Assembly: GCA_947452535.1 (NCBI GenBank)
Contig: CANGCM010000003.1
Location: 36,331 to 100,330, forward strand
Reading direction: 5' to 3'
Origin: Burkholderiaceae bacterium
GTDB lineage: Bacteria > Pseudomonadota > Gammaproteobacteria > Burkholderiales > Burkholderiaceae
DNA length: 64,000 nt
Position numbers and translations under genes: made by a program. Under the pieces are notes generated by a model. It was given only the letters and a program-made list of their open reading frames with translations. It had not been told where the DNA came from and searched no databases. Positions 1 through 8,007 of this stretch are shown here, in pieces. Numbering within the stretch: the first letter of the stretch is position 1; each line of letters opens with the position of its first letter.

Positions 1-409
1 GCTCCTCAGCCTGCTCCAGCAAGAGGTTTTTATCGGCTGCTATAGCTTTTGTACTGGAGCTGAGATGCTCCATTTCAGATATCTTAAAACTACCCAGTGA
101 ATTAATATTGCCTGGAGTAACCCCCGTCACAATCCAATGACCGGCAAGCTCAACTACTACGAGTCTTTCACGGGAACCCAGATTCACTCCACCAACAATT
201 CTGGCTACTGAATTACCACCAATTTTCGAATTATTAAAGCGTTTCATAGCCCATGCAAAGGCAGCAATCACACCAAGCACAATCAGTAAACCAAAAACCA
301 CTCGAAACGGGCTACTACTATCATCAAAACTGGATGCCTGACCCATCTGCGCAAGTGCCAAGCTTGGCAATAGCACCAATGAAAGAAAGATGGGTCTGAT
401 CAGTTGCAT
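1..409 (-). CDS. fliO: Flagellar export-gate assembly protein FliO (C-terminus off the left edge)
   Basis: I translated this directly. It starts at an ATG 16 nt after the fliN stop and stays open to the window edge, giving about 136 residues. The protein begins with a signal-like hydrophobic segment (about residues 5-20). A second transmembrane helix follows (about residues 37-54), then a basic stretch and a small beta-rich domain with the pattern GSRERLVVVELAGHWIVTGV, which is typical of FliO. FliO is a small inner-membrane protein that helps assemble the FliP-FliQ-FliR export gate of the flagellar type III apparatus. Its place after fliL-M-N matches the usual fliLMNOPQR order, so fliP, fliQ and fliR probably lie just outside the window. 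Confidence 0.88.
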   Translation of the reverse strand, partial: MQLIRPIFLSLVLLPSLALAQMGQASSFDDSSSPFRVVFGLLIVLGVIAAFAWAMKRFNNSKIGGNSVARIVGGVNLGSRERLVVVELAGHWIVTGVTPGNINSLGSFKISEMEHLSSSTKAIAADKNLLLEQAEE

Positions 410-425
410 GATGGCGTCTAATAAA

Positions 426-773
426 TTATTTATTGAGCTTTCGGATGCGCTCTAACGGTGTGATGATTTCTGTTAGTCGCACACCAAACTTCTCATTAAC
501 AACAACGACCTCACCCTTAGCGATGATGTAGCCATTTACCAATATGTCCATCAAGTCACCTGCAGAACCCTCTAACTCCACAACAGATCCCTGGGCAAGC
601 TGTAATAAATTTTTGATGGTGATCTTCGTCCTACCCAATTCAACGGTGAACTGCACCGGAATATCGTGAATAAAATCAATATCTCTGATTGGCTCGTTTT
701 CAGAGCTTCCTTCAATCTCATTTAGCACCTCATCCTGAACGAGATCCTTATCTTGATTATTCTCATTACTCAT
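426..773 (-). CDS. fliN: Flagellar motor switch protein FliN
   Basis: This 115-residue protein has an acidic, probably disordered N-terminus (about 1-32). A SpoA/FliN C-terminal domain follows (about 36-110), with the typical IPVQFTVELGRTKITI and VNEKFGVRLTEII patterns. FliN forms the base of the C-ring with FliM, taking part in the rotation switch and docking the FliH-FliI export complex. The reading frame overlaps the end of fliM by 8 nt, which suggests translational coupling. The length is normal for the family. Confidence 0.95.
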   Translation of the reverse strand: MSNENNQDKDLVQDEVLNEIEGSSENEPIRDIDFIHDIPVQFTVELGRTKITIKNLLQLAQGSVVELEGSAGDLMDILVNGYIIAKGEVVVVNEKFGVRLTEIITPLERIRKLNK

Positions 774-1770
774 TATTTGCTTCCTTCACATACTCATTTA
801 AGTTTGATTGCAAAAACTTTTCGATCCTCAAGGCGTATTTCTTATTAAAAGTTCCATATCTACATTGCATCACTGGGACATCATCAACCGTTACCGTCAC
901 CAGCGGATCATATTCAAGAGGAATGAAATCACCAATTCTTAAAGACACAATGTTTTCTAGAAATAATTTTTTTCCACCCAAGTTGGCAACTAGTTCAAGC
1001 TCTACAGAATTCACTGTTTCGGCCATAGCCTCGATCCATTTGATATCGACGTCCTGAACCCTACCCTGCATTTGCGAGGTTAATAAATCTCTTATAGGCT
1101 CCAAAGCCGAATACGGAATACACAGATCCATTTCATAACTTTTTTCCTCAATCTCAATGGTGAAGGTCGTTGTTACAACGACCTCGCTCATCATTGCTAT
1201 ATTGGCAAACTGCATATTCATCTCAGATCGAATGTATTCATATTCGATTGGATGAACGGGAGCCCAAGCTTCTGTATAGGGCTCAAAGAAGACTTCTAAA
1301 ATACGCTCAACAATGCGGAGTTCTGTAGGTGTAAATTCTCTGCCCTCAGAGTTCGTCTTAAATCGACCACCACCGCCAAATAAGTTGTCAACCACAAATA
1401 GGACAAACTCAGGCTCGCATAGCATTAAGCTAGTAGCGCGTAATGGCTTTATCTTAATGAGATTGATATTGGTTGGGTCTTTATGCTTTGCAACAAACTC
1501 ACTGTACTTACAAGTTTCTACTGCGGTTGCCTTGATCTCTACTAAGCGACCCAAAAAGGTCGACATGCTAATTCTGAATAAACGGATAAAACGCTCGTGG
1601 ATGTTCTCGAATGTCGGCATTCGCCCACGGACAATACGCTCCTGACTTCCCAGGGCGAATGAAGTGGCCTGACCAGGACTCTCTTTCACGGATTCAGGCT
1701 CGGCCGCACCCTCCTCTACATTTTTTAGAAGAGCATCAATTTCTTGATCGGAGAGATTTTCATCAGTCAT
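766..1770 (-). CDS. fliM: Flagellar motor switch protein FliM
   Basis: This 334-residue protein is of normal length for FliM. The N-terminal LSDQEIDALL motif (residues 6-15) is the classical CheY-phosphate docking helix. The middle domain (about 45-230) carries the RIVRGRMPTFENIHERFIRL and FGGGGRF patterns of the FliG-binding region. A C-terminal SpoA domain (about 250-325) pairs with FliN. It is the middle ring of the switch complex and receives the chemotaxis signal. It lies between fliL (14-nt gap) and fliN (8-nt overlap) in the same operon. Confidence 0.96.
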   Translation of the reverse strand: MTDENLSDQEIDALLKNVEEGAAEPESVKESPGQATSFALGSQERIVRGRMPTFENIHERFIRLFRISMSTFLGRLVEIKATAVETCKYSEFVAKHKDPTNINLIKIKPLRATSLMLCEPEFVLFVVDNLFGGGGRFKTNSEGREFTPTELRIVERILEVFFEPYTEAWAPVHPIEYEYIRSEMNMQFANIAMMSEVVVTTTFTIEIEEKSYEMDLCIPYSALEPIRDLLTSQMQGRVQDVDIKWIEAMAETVNSVELELVANLGGKKLFLENIVSLRIGDFIPLEYDPLVTVTVDDVPVMQCRYGTFNKKYALRIEKFLQSNLNEYVKEANNE

Positions 1771-1784
1771 TTTTGGGATCGAAT

Positions 1785-2297
1785 TTATTGAACGATGAAA
1801 GAAGTAAAGTAGGCGCCAGTTAATTCTTGCTCTGACTCAGAACCCATAAATGGCTTTTTAAGTGCATTAATAATTTCAGAAGTCAGATTCACTTTTCCGT
1901 CCAAGGTAGAAACCTCCGAGGCGGATTTTGCAGAAAGAATGAATAAAATTCGATTTCTCACTTCAGGCATGCGATCTTTTAAGGCCTGAGCATCTTTTTC
2001 GCTGGGCACTTGCAAACTTAAGATTGCTTGAAGATATTGCTGAGAATCGCCGCTCTCAGGCCTCAGATTGACAGTAAATACTTCTAAGGGCACAAAAATT
2101 TGTACAACTGGTTTACTTTCGGCAGCTGAACCACTGGATCTATAAACTAAAAAGTAATAAGCGCCTGCACCTGCAACGAGCAGTGCAAGGACGGCAATAG
2201 CGATAGTTACAAATAGCTTTTTGTTGGATTTCTTTCTCGGCGCACGTGCAACTTCCGCCTCATCCTTTGCGTCTTTTTTGTTAGGTGCTATAGCCAT
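1785..2297 (-). CDS. fliL: Flagellar basal-body-associated protein FliL
   Basis: This 170-residue protein has a Lys/Arg-rich cytoplasmic tail (1-28), one transmembrane helix (about 29-51) and a periplasmic FliL domain (about 65-170). The domain shows FVPLEVFTVNLRP and the C-terminal AYFTSFIVQ pattern. FliL surrounds or supports the MotAB stator at the basal body. It is the first gene of the LMNO block. A Shine-Dalgarno-like TGGAG precedes the ATG. The 132-nt gap upstream holds only a weak 6-bp hairpin near 2362. Confidence 0.93.
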   Translation of the reverse strand: MAIAPNKKDAKDEAEVARAPRKKSNKKLFVTIAIAVLALLVAGAGAYYFLVYRSSGSAAESKPVVQIFVPLEVFTVNLRPESGDSQQYLQAILSLQVPSEKDAQALKDRMPEVRNRILFILSAKSASEVSTLDGKVNLTSEIINALKKPFMGSESEQELTGAYFTSFIVQ

Positions 2298-2429
2298 TTA
2301 TGACTCCATTTGTAATATAGGGACTATTATGAAGTCCAAATTAACGCATAGATAGTCAGAAAAGAGGGGTATTTAGCCTCTTGCTATTGATTTGGGGGCG
2401 CCAAAAATAGCAATTCCAGATACGGAGAT

Positions 2430-2861
2430 TTAAACCCTAAGGCTCACAGAGCTAGGATTGACTGGTATGAACTTGTTTTGTGCATCAATATAGGGGTTCA
2501 ATGCAGCTTGGAGAAGCCCCAAATTCTGACCAGAAAGCATATCTGGCGCACGAAACTCATTTTGCTTAGCAATTTGAATTGAGCTGCCAGCAGACCCAAG
2601 AGAATTAGGGCTCAGATTTTTTACCAAGGATTGAACCAATTTATCTGAGCTAGCCCCTAAAGCCACGCCGCCAACTCCTGGCAATGCAACTGAAGCTGCA
2701 ATACCTGCGCCAGCCCCCAAGGTCTTGCCTAGTAAATTGGTAAATTGCGCCAAAAAACTCGCTTTTTGCAAGGAGCCCTTGTTTGGAGTGGCCGAAACAC
2801 CGCTGGAATAAACTTCTCCAGCACCAGAGCCAACAAGGAAGGGGTTAATTGAGGTATCCAA
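2430..2861 (-). CDS. Unrecognised protein encoded within the flagellar operon
   Basis: I do not recognise this 143-residue protein. It has a Gly/Ala-rich hydrophobic centre (about 47-70, LGAGAGIAASVALPGVGGVA) that could be a membrane-active or amphipathic segment, flanked by Ser/Asn-rich ends. The only standard start codon is a TTG at 2861, and no convincing ribosome-binding site precedes it, so the true start is uncertain. It lies between the BLUF gene and fliL on the same strand, so it is probably co-transcribed with flagellar genes. A rod, hook or export accessory is possible, but nothing in the sequence shows it. Confidence 0.6.
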   Translation of the reverse strand: MDTSINPFLVGSGAGEVYSSGVSATPNKGSLQKASFLAQFTNLLGKTLGAGAGIAASVALPGVGGVALGASSDKLVQSLVKNLSPNSLGSAGSSIQIAKQNEFRAPDMLSGQNLGLLQAALNPYIDAQNKFIPVNPSSVSLRV

Positions 2862-3021
2862 ATTGATATTTTCTATTGATTCGCAATCATAACTGGATTT
2901 TCTCAGTACCCAGCAGGATCAATTGAGAGAATAAAGGGCAAAAAACCCTCTAATTTAGGGAAACGCCTATATTTTGATGTCTTTTGGTAAACCCCAATGG
3001 TGGTGATACTAGCAAATGCAC

Positions 3022-3327
3022 TCATAACGCCCCTTCCTCAGAATTGAAATAAGTACTGGACCAGTCTGGATATTCTCTCAAATCAATTGGACCCTCTTGA
3101 ATAATACTCACTAAGGTATGCCTTGAATCTACTCTAATGGTCGAATAGAGCCTAGAAATAATTTCCTGCTCACCCTCCAATACCTGCATAAAATTCCCAT
3201 CCTTAAACATCAACACGCCAGTAATATCCAAAGCCTCATTTCTACTCTTTGAAAGCGCTACGAGCTCTAAAAATTCATCCCTAGCAAGATTTTTAGTGGC
3301 CGAACTAATGTAGATAAGTTGATACAT
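3022..3327 (-). CDS. BLUF-domain blue-light photoreceptor inside the flagellar operon
   Basis: This 101-residue protein is a single BLUF domain (FAD-binding blue-light sensor) with no attached output domain. Visible hallmarks are the N-terminal QLIYISSATK with the flavin-proximal Tyr6, Asn30 in the SRNEALDITG stretch, Gln48 in NFMQVLEGE, and the distal RHTLVSIIQEGPI and YPDWS motifs. Tyr6 and Gln48 correspond to the Tyr-Gln pair essential for BLUF photochemistry. It starts 12 nt after the fliK stop, on the same strand as the surrounding fli genes, so co-transcription is likely. Short BLUF proteins signal by binding partners. The partner here is unknown, but location suggests a link to flagellar assembly or motility. 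Confidence 0.93.
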   Translation of the reverse strand: MYQLIYISSATKNLARDEFLELVALSKSRNEALDITGVLMFKDGNFMQVLEGEQEIISRLYSTIRVDSRHTLVSIIQEGPIDLREYPDWSSTYFNSEEGAL

Positions 3328-3339
3328 GAATATCTATCA

Positions 3340-4473
3340 TTAGACGTAGAAATTGACTATCTTGGCCGCATTCAAATCAGTTACATCGAGCTTACTTGGG
3401 CCGTCTCTTGCTATGACCTCATTTGCTTGATAACTGGAACCAGAGCTAATATTTAGGTGACTTAAAACCAGTCCGGCTTCCAGCATCGATGATTTAAGAT
3501 CACTCGAACCCATTTGAAGCGCCTGAAGAACATCAGAATTATTAGAATGAAAGCTGACGCTTACTTGATCGCCCTTGATAAGAAGGATGATTTTTAGAGA
3601 CCCTTTATCAGCTGAGTTTAGAGTAATTACTGCGGTGTGTTTGTCAGATCCAAACATCACAATGGTTTTTTGCGCTAATTCTGTAATCCATTCTGGACTA
3701 GAGAGGGATGATTGCATCTGCAGTTGAATAGCACTGGCATCCCCCGAAGTTAAATCCTGCATGTGGTTTATAGAACTCATGGCCAACGCCCCCACAGCCT
3801 CAAGCTCATCCGCAGAGGGCTCTTCAGAGGCTTTGTCATGCGGATTACGATGATGTGGTGAATCTTTCAAGAATTGCCCATGACTAGAGCCATCATCCTT
3901 TGCTAAAAGCTCGGCTGCTTCAGCTTCTCCAGCTTCTTCAGCCTCTTCGGCTTCACCGGCTAAATTGCGAGACCCATTTAAAACATGCTCATCTGCTTTG
4001 TACTTCAGGTAATTTAAAGTACGCGGAGTTCCTTGACTTGAAGGATTTGCGACTGAATATAAGGGGCTTGATCCATCCACCCTAGAGATATTGCGACCCA
4101 ACTTATCAACAGCAGAAGTAAGTGCAACACTAGCATTGCTTTGCTTATATTCTGCAATGTTTTTCATTGCAAGGATGTATTCAGTCTGATGAATATTGAC
4201 CTCAAAAGCATGAATAGATTTGCTATTCAATTGGCTATATGTCTTGGATTGACTCAATATTTGATTGGCATGGACAACATCTGGCGAGAGGAGTTTTGCA
4301 GAATTTAAGCCCTGCTTACCATCATCCATTTTGAATAGCGCAGCTTGTGTACTTAAAACCTCACCGAAAGTACCGCCTGATCGCACAGTAGCATTAACGC
4401 CATTACCGCTGGTAGCTGAAGCCCCATTAGCTTTTACTAATAAGGGATCATGAGATTGCAGTTCGATGCTCAT
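3340..4473 (-). CDS. fliK: Flagellar hook-length control protein FliK
   Basis: I chose the ATG at 4473 (MSIELQSHD), 4 nt after the fliJ stop. A reading frame starting at 4527 would overlap fliJ by 50 nt. The protein is then 377 residues. A long low-complexity N-terminal half (the secreted ruler region) contains an Ala/Glu-rich segment near residue 180. The C-terminal Flg_hook-type domain (about 250-350) has VITLNSADKGSLKIILLIKGDQVSVSF. FliK measures hook length and switches FlhB export specificity. Its place directly after fliJ fits the canonical fliFGHIJK order. N-terminal sequence is poorly conserved in this family, so the call rests on the C-terminal domain plus synteny. Confidence 0.85.
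   Translation of the reverse strand: MSIELQSHDPLLVKANGASATSGNGVNATVRSGGTFGEVLSTQAALFKMDDGKQGLNSAKLLSPDVVHANQILSQSKTYSQLNSKSIHAFEVNIHQTEYILAMKNIAEYKQSNASVALTSAVDKLGRNISRVDGSSPLYSVANPSSQGTPRTLNYLKYKADEHVLNGSRNLAGEAEEAEEAGEAEAAELLAKDDGSSHGQFLKDSPHHRNPHDKASEEPSADELEAVGALAMSSINHMQDLTSGDASAIQLQMQSSLSSPEWITELAQKTIVMFGSDKHTAVITLNSADKGSLKIILLIKGDQVSVSFHSNNSDVLQALQMGSSDLKSSMLEAGLVLSHLNISSGSSYQANEVIARDGPSKLDVTDLNAAKIVNFYV
3912..3956 (-). repeat. Imperfect 9-nt tandem repeat within fliK
   Basis: Five consecutive 9-base units, roughly CAGCTTCTT on the plus strand, run in frame through fliK. On the coding strand they encode an Ala/Glu/Gly-rich stretch (AEEAEEAGEAEAAE). Units differ by one to three bases. 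Because 9 is a multiple of three, gain or loss of units would change FliK length without breaking the frame. Confidence 0.75.
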
Positions 4474-4477
4474 ATTT

Positions 4478-4933
4478 TCAGTGAAAAACTGCCGTATGAA
4501 ATTGGCGATGAGTAATTGCAAACTCATCCATTAATTTTTGATCTGACTTTAACTCTAAGGCACGCTTCTCTTTTTTATTCTTTTCAATCAGTATTTCATA
4601 CTTCCGTTTCTTTGCCTCACAAGCTTGCCAAAACTTCATATGCTGCTTAACGACCTCAAGATACTGTTCAATCACGATTTCTTGAGTTTTGACAGCAGAA
4701 TCAATGCTATCTAAGAAGGCTTGAAAGTTTTGTAAATCAACAACAGCCATGCCCTGCGAGAGCCGAACTGCATTTTTTACAACATATTCCTCTCGATAGA
4801 ACAGTAGTTGCTCTTTTTGCGCTTTAGACTCATTGGCAGTGCGATGTGCCTTAGCCAATTGCTCAGCCGCCATATCAACCTCGCGCTTGGCTAACTTTAG
4901 TAGTAGGTGCATAGCTTGAGATGAATAGCTCAT
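4478..4933 (-). CDS. fliJ: Flagellar export chaperone FliJ
   Basis: This 151-residue protein is almost entirely charged and helical, with a heptad pattern predicting an antiparallel coiled coil. The family-like segments are [20 protein letters not shown] and [21 protein letters not shown]. FliJ is the central stalk of the flagellar export ATPase, analogous to F1 gamma, and links FliI to FlhA. It overlaps fliI by 4 nt (ATGA type), which supports translational coupling. Length and synteny agree with the family. Confidence 0.9.
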   Translation of the reverse strand: MSYSSQAMHLLLKLAKREVDMAAEQLAKAHRTANESKAQKEQLLFYREEYVVKNAVRLSQGMAVVDLQNFQAFLDSIDSAVKTQEIVIEQYLEVVKQHMKFWQACEAKKRKYEILIEKNKKEKRALELKSDQKLMDEFAITHRQFHTAVFH

Positions 4934-6372
4934 GAAGTGCCCTCCAGGATGTTTTGTATGCCATCAAGGCTCTCCTCAATGCTAGCTCTAACCTTTAAAT
5001 CTTGCTTCAAGAATTGCTCTATTAACTGATGCTTTTGTATGGCTTCGTCCAATATTGGGTCAGCGCCACTAACATAAGCACCCACATTAATTAAATCGAG
5101 GTTACGACTATATTTAGCATTCAGCTGTTTGATTTTCTGTGCATGCATTTGATGCTTTTCATCAATGATGCCGTGCATCACTCGACTAATAGACTGCTCT
5201 ACATTAATCGCCGGATAATGACCAGCTTCTGCTAATGCTCGATCTAGAACAATATGGCCATCTAAAATTGCACGTGCAGAATCGGCGATTGGATCTTGCT
5301 GATCATCACCTTCTGTTAGGACGGTATAAAAAGCAGTAATAGATCCACCGCCAAGCTCGCTATTGCCTGCACGCTCTACTAATTTTGGAAGCTTTGCAAA
5401 TACCGATGGAGGATAACCCTTTGTTGCCGGTGGTTCACCAACAGCCAAAGCGATCTCTCGTTGAGCCATAGCAAAGCGAGTTAATGAATCCATGATCAAT
5501 AAAACATGCTTACCTTCATCACGGAAGTATTCAGCAATACTTGAACAATAGTTCGCTGCCTGGACCCGCATGAGGGGTGACTCATCTGCTGGAGAGGCAA
5601 TGACCACAGAACGCTTTAGGCCATCTTCACCTAATATATTCTCAATAAACTCTTTTACTTCACGGCCGCGCTCACCAATGAGGCCGACAACAATAACGTC
5701 TGCATCGGTATATCTAGCCATCATTCCCAATAAAATACTTTTACCCACTCCAGATCCCGCAAATAAGCCCATGCGTTGACCCCGACCCACGGTAAGTAGG
5801 CCATTAATGGCTCGCACTCCAACATCTAAAATATGATCGATCGGTGAACGCTTTAAGGGATTAATTGGTTCAGATTGGAGGGATGAGAAAAATTGGGCAT
5901 TTAATGGGCCAAATTGATCAAGCGGTCTTCCAGATGCATCAAGCACTCTACCTAATAATTCAGGCCCAACAGGCAATTGCATACTGTTGGAATTCGAGTT
6001 TGCCTGGAAATTTTTATCATTCTGAATATCTGCAAATAAACGTCCATACTTTGCAGGCATACTTTTGAGGTATACCCTTGTGCCAGGGGATAAACCTTCA
6101 GTGCTACTTTGAGGCATCAAGAAAAGTTTTTGCTTATCAAAGCCAACAACCTCAGCTTCTATAGTCTTGTTATCAGATAGAGGTATTACGCAAGTGCTCC
6201 CAACGGATAACTCGATGCCTGATACTTCAATGACTAAGCCCGTTACCCTAACTACCCGACCAGCAAACTGCATGGTCTCTATTCCTGAAAGGGTTTCATG
6301 ACAGTTATTTAAAAAACGGGAAAGTAAACCAGTGAAATCTTGTTGGATATCCTGGTTCAAATGAGGGATCAT
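4930..6372 (-). CDS. fliI: Flagellum-specific ATP synthase FliI
   Basis: This 480-residue protein is a RecA/F1-type export ATPase. An N-terminal beta-barrel is followed by the Walker A sequence AGSGVGKS (residues 205-212), a catalytic [12 protein letters not shown] motif and the Walker B region [19 protein letters not shown]. The C-terminal helical domain ends near ILEGTS. It energises export of flagellar axial proteins and works as a hexamer with FliH and FliJ. A Ser/Asn-rich linker near residues 118-132 is slightly longer than I expect but lies outside the catalytic core. It overlaps fliH and fliJ by 4 nt each. Confidence 0.97.
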   Translation of the reverse strand: MIPHLNQDIQQDFTGLLSRFLNNCHETLSGIETMQFAGRVVRVTGLVIEVSGIELSVGSTCVIPLSDNKTIEAEVVGFDKQKLFLMPQSSTEGLSPGTRVYLKSMPAKYGRLFADIQNDKNFQANSNSNSMQLPVGPELLGRVLDASGRPLDQFGPLNAQFFSSLQSEPINPLKRSPIDHILDVGVRAINGLLTVGRGQRMGLFAGSGVGKSILLGMMARYTDADVIVVGLIGERGREVKEFIENILGEDGLKRSVVIASPADESPLMRVQAANYCSSIAEYFRDEGKHVLLIMDSLTRFAMAQREIALAVGEPPATKGYPPSVFAKLPKLVERAGNSELGGGSITAFYTVLTEGDDQQDPIADSARAILDGHIVLDRALAEAGHYPAINVEQSISRVMHGIIDEKHQMHAQKIKQLNAKYSRNLDLINVGAYVSGADPILDEAIQKHQLIEQFLKQDLKVRASIEESLDGIQNILEGTS

Positions 6373-7016
6373 TTTACTTCCTCATGCCAATCTAGATTCT
6401 TACCTAATGATTCAGCAATAAATTTCCAGCGCACTTCATTAGTAGCGTCCATAGAATTATTTGCCGTGTCTATAAAACACCCGCCTCTATCGATATTTGC
6501 GCTCTCTACTAGCTGCCATTGCTTTTTACTCAGCTCATCATGCAAGTACTGTCGCACAATGACTGCGTCATCAGGATGGACGGTGAGCTTTAACTCGCTA
6601 GCATCAATGAATTGTCTAGTTGCCTCGCCAATAGTAGCTTTAATCACATCGGGGTTAATTTTAATTTCAGATCGAATCATCGACTGAGCTATCGCTAAAG
6701 AAAGAGTGAGGACATCATCACAAATCTCTACATTTTTCGAGTTAATGCTTGCACCAAACTGTCCCATCAAGGCGGCCAAAGCAAGCTTTTCATTAGCATT
6801 TTCAGACTGCGCTAAAGATTTACCTTTGGAATATCCGTCTTTGAATCCGGAATCATGACCCTCTGCGTAAGCTTTATCGATCACTGCCTGAATTTCTTCG
6901 GCAGTTAACTGAGGAACCGCGTCTGGATCCTCTTTTGGAATAGGATTAGCAAAGCCTGGCGGTACAAGGTCAACAAAAATTAAACTATTGTCCCTATTAG
7001 ACATAAGACTCATCAC
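6369..7016 (-). CDS. fliH: Flagellar export regulator FliH
   Basis: This 215-residue protein has an N-terminal proline-rich segment and a GxxxG-like helical stretch ([20 protein letters not shown], about 51-70) typical of FliH. The C-terminal FliH/HrpE domain (about 90-205) contains [17 protein letters not shown]. FliH dimerises, binds the FliI N-terminus, regulates the ATPase and tethers it to FliN. The reading frame overlaps fliG by 20 nt and fliI by 4 nt, as expected in a tightly packed operon. Confidence 0.92.
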   Translation of the reverse strand: MMSLMSNRDNSLIFVDLVPPGFANPIPKEDPDAVPQLTAEEIQAVIDKAYAEGHDSGFKDGYSKGKSLAQSENANEKLALAALMGQFGASINSKNVEICDDVLTLSLAIAQSMIRSEIKINPDVIKATIGEATRQFIDASELKLTVHPDDAVIVRQYLHDELSKKQWQLVESANIDRGGCFIDTANNSMDATNEVRWKFIAESLGKNLDWHEEVK

Positions 7017-8007
7017 CCTTATTGCTCAGCATGATTTGGCCTTCCTCAAACAGAGTACGAACAATCTGCAGGATTTCTTTTTGGGCGCCTTCAACATCAG
7101 ATAACTTAACAGGGCCTTTATTTTCTAGATCATCCCGCATCATATCTGCAGCTCGAGTAGACATATTTTTGAATATTTTCTCTCTCAGCTCTGCACCAGT
7201 GCCCTTAAGAGCAGTAATTAATACCTCAGATTGCACATCGCGGAGAATAGTTTGGATACCTTTATCGTCAATACCCAGAATGTCATCAAACACGAACATT
7301 TCATCCATGATTTTTTGAGCCATGTCGATATCGTATTCTTTAAAACTATCCATCAGAATCACTTCTTGAGGACCGGTAATAAAGTTCATAATCTCAGCAG
7401 CAGCTCGTATTCCACCAATTTGTTTTTTGCCACCCGCTTGATTGGTGGCAAGTAATTTACCCAATACTGCGTTAAGCTCTTTGAGCGCTGTTGGCTTGAT
7501 TTCTTCCAGGGTAGCAATACGGAGCATTACATCTTTGCGCAAATCTTCAGTAAATAGAGTCAATACTTGGGACGCTTGATCGGGCTCTAAGTGCACCAGG
7601 ATGGTTGCAATAATTTGCGGGTGTTCGTAACGGATTAAATCTGCAACTGCAGTTCCATCCATCCACTTCAAACTTTCAATACCATCAGAATCTCGACTAT
7701 CTAAGATTCTCTGGAATAGGCCACTTGCTGTTTCGTTACCGAGCGCTTTACTTAATACATTTCGAGTAAATTCATCGGTATCAAAGTTCAGTGCTGCGCC
7801 CTCACCAGCTACACTAAAAAATTCTCTTAGGGTCGAAGCAACTTCGCTTTGCTCCACTCTTCTGAGAGTGGCCATAATCCCACCCAAGCGCTGAACATCT
7901 CTTGGGCTAATGTATTTCATGACCTCAGCAGCACCCTCCTCGCCGAGGGCGAGCATCAGTACCGCTGCTTTACTTAGGCCATCAGTATTAGGAGGAGGCA
8001 TTTCCAC
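6997..8007 (-). CDS. fliG: Flagellar motor switch protein FliG
   Basis: This 336-residue protein shows all three FliG domains. The N-terminal domain contacts FliF (about 7-100, KAAVLMLALGEEGAAEVMKY). The middle domain carries the EHPQIIATILVHLEP motif (about 128-142). The C-terminal torque domain (about 240-330) holds the charged helix facing the stator. FliG couples the MS ring to the C-ring and generates torque with MotA. It overlaps fliF by 20 nt and fliH by 20 nt. Confidence 0.97.
   Translation of the reverse strand: MEMPPPNTDGLSKAAVLMLALGEEGAAEVMKYISPRDVQRLGGIMATLRRVEQSEVASTLREFFSVAGEGAALNFDTDEFTRNVLSKALGNETASGLFQRILDSRDSDGIESLKWMDGTAVADLIRYEHPQIIATILVHLEPDQASQVLTLFTEDLRKDVMLRIATLEEIKPTALKELNAVLGKLLATNQAGGKKQIGGIRAAAEIMNFITGPQEVILMDSFKEYDIDMAQKIMDEMFVFDDILGIDDKGIQTILRDVQSEVLITALKGTGAELREKIFKNMSTRAADMMRDDLENKGPVKLSDVEGAQKEILQIVRTLFEEGQIMLSNKGDESYV

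Noticed and set aside
2362..2400. Hairpin in the fliL upstream region as a terminator
   Set aside because: Only a 6-bp stem with a long loop and no T-run in the transcription direction.
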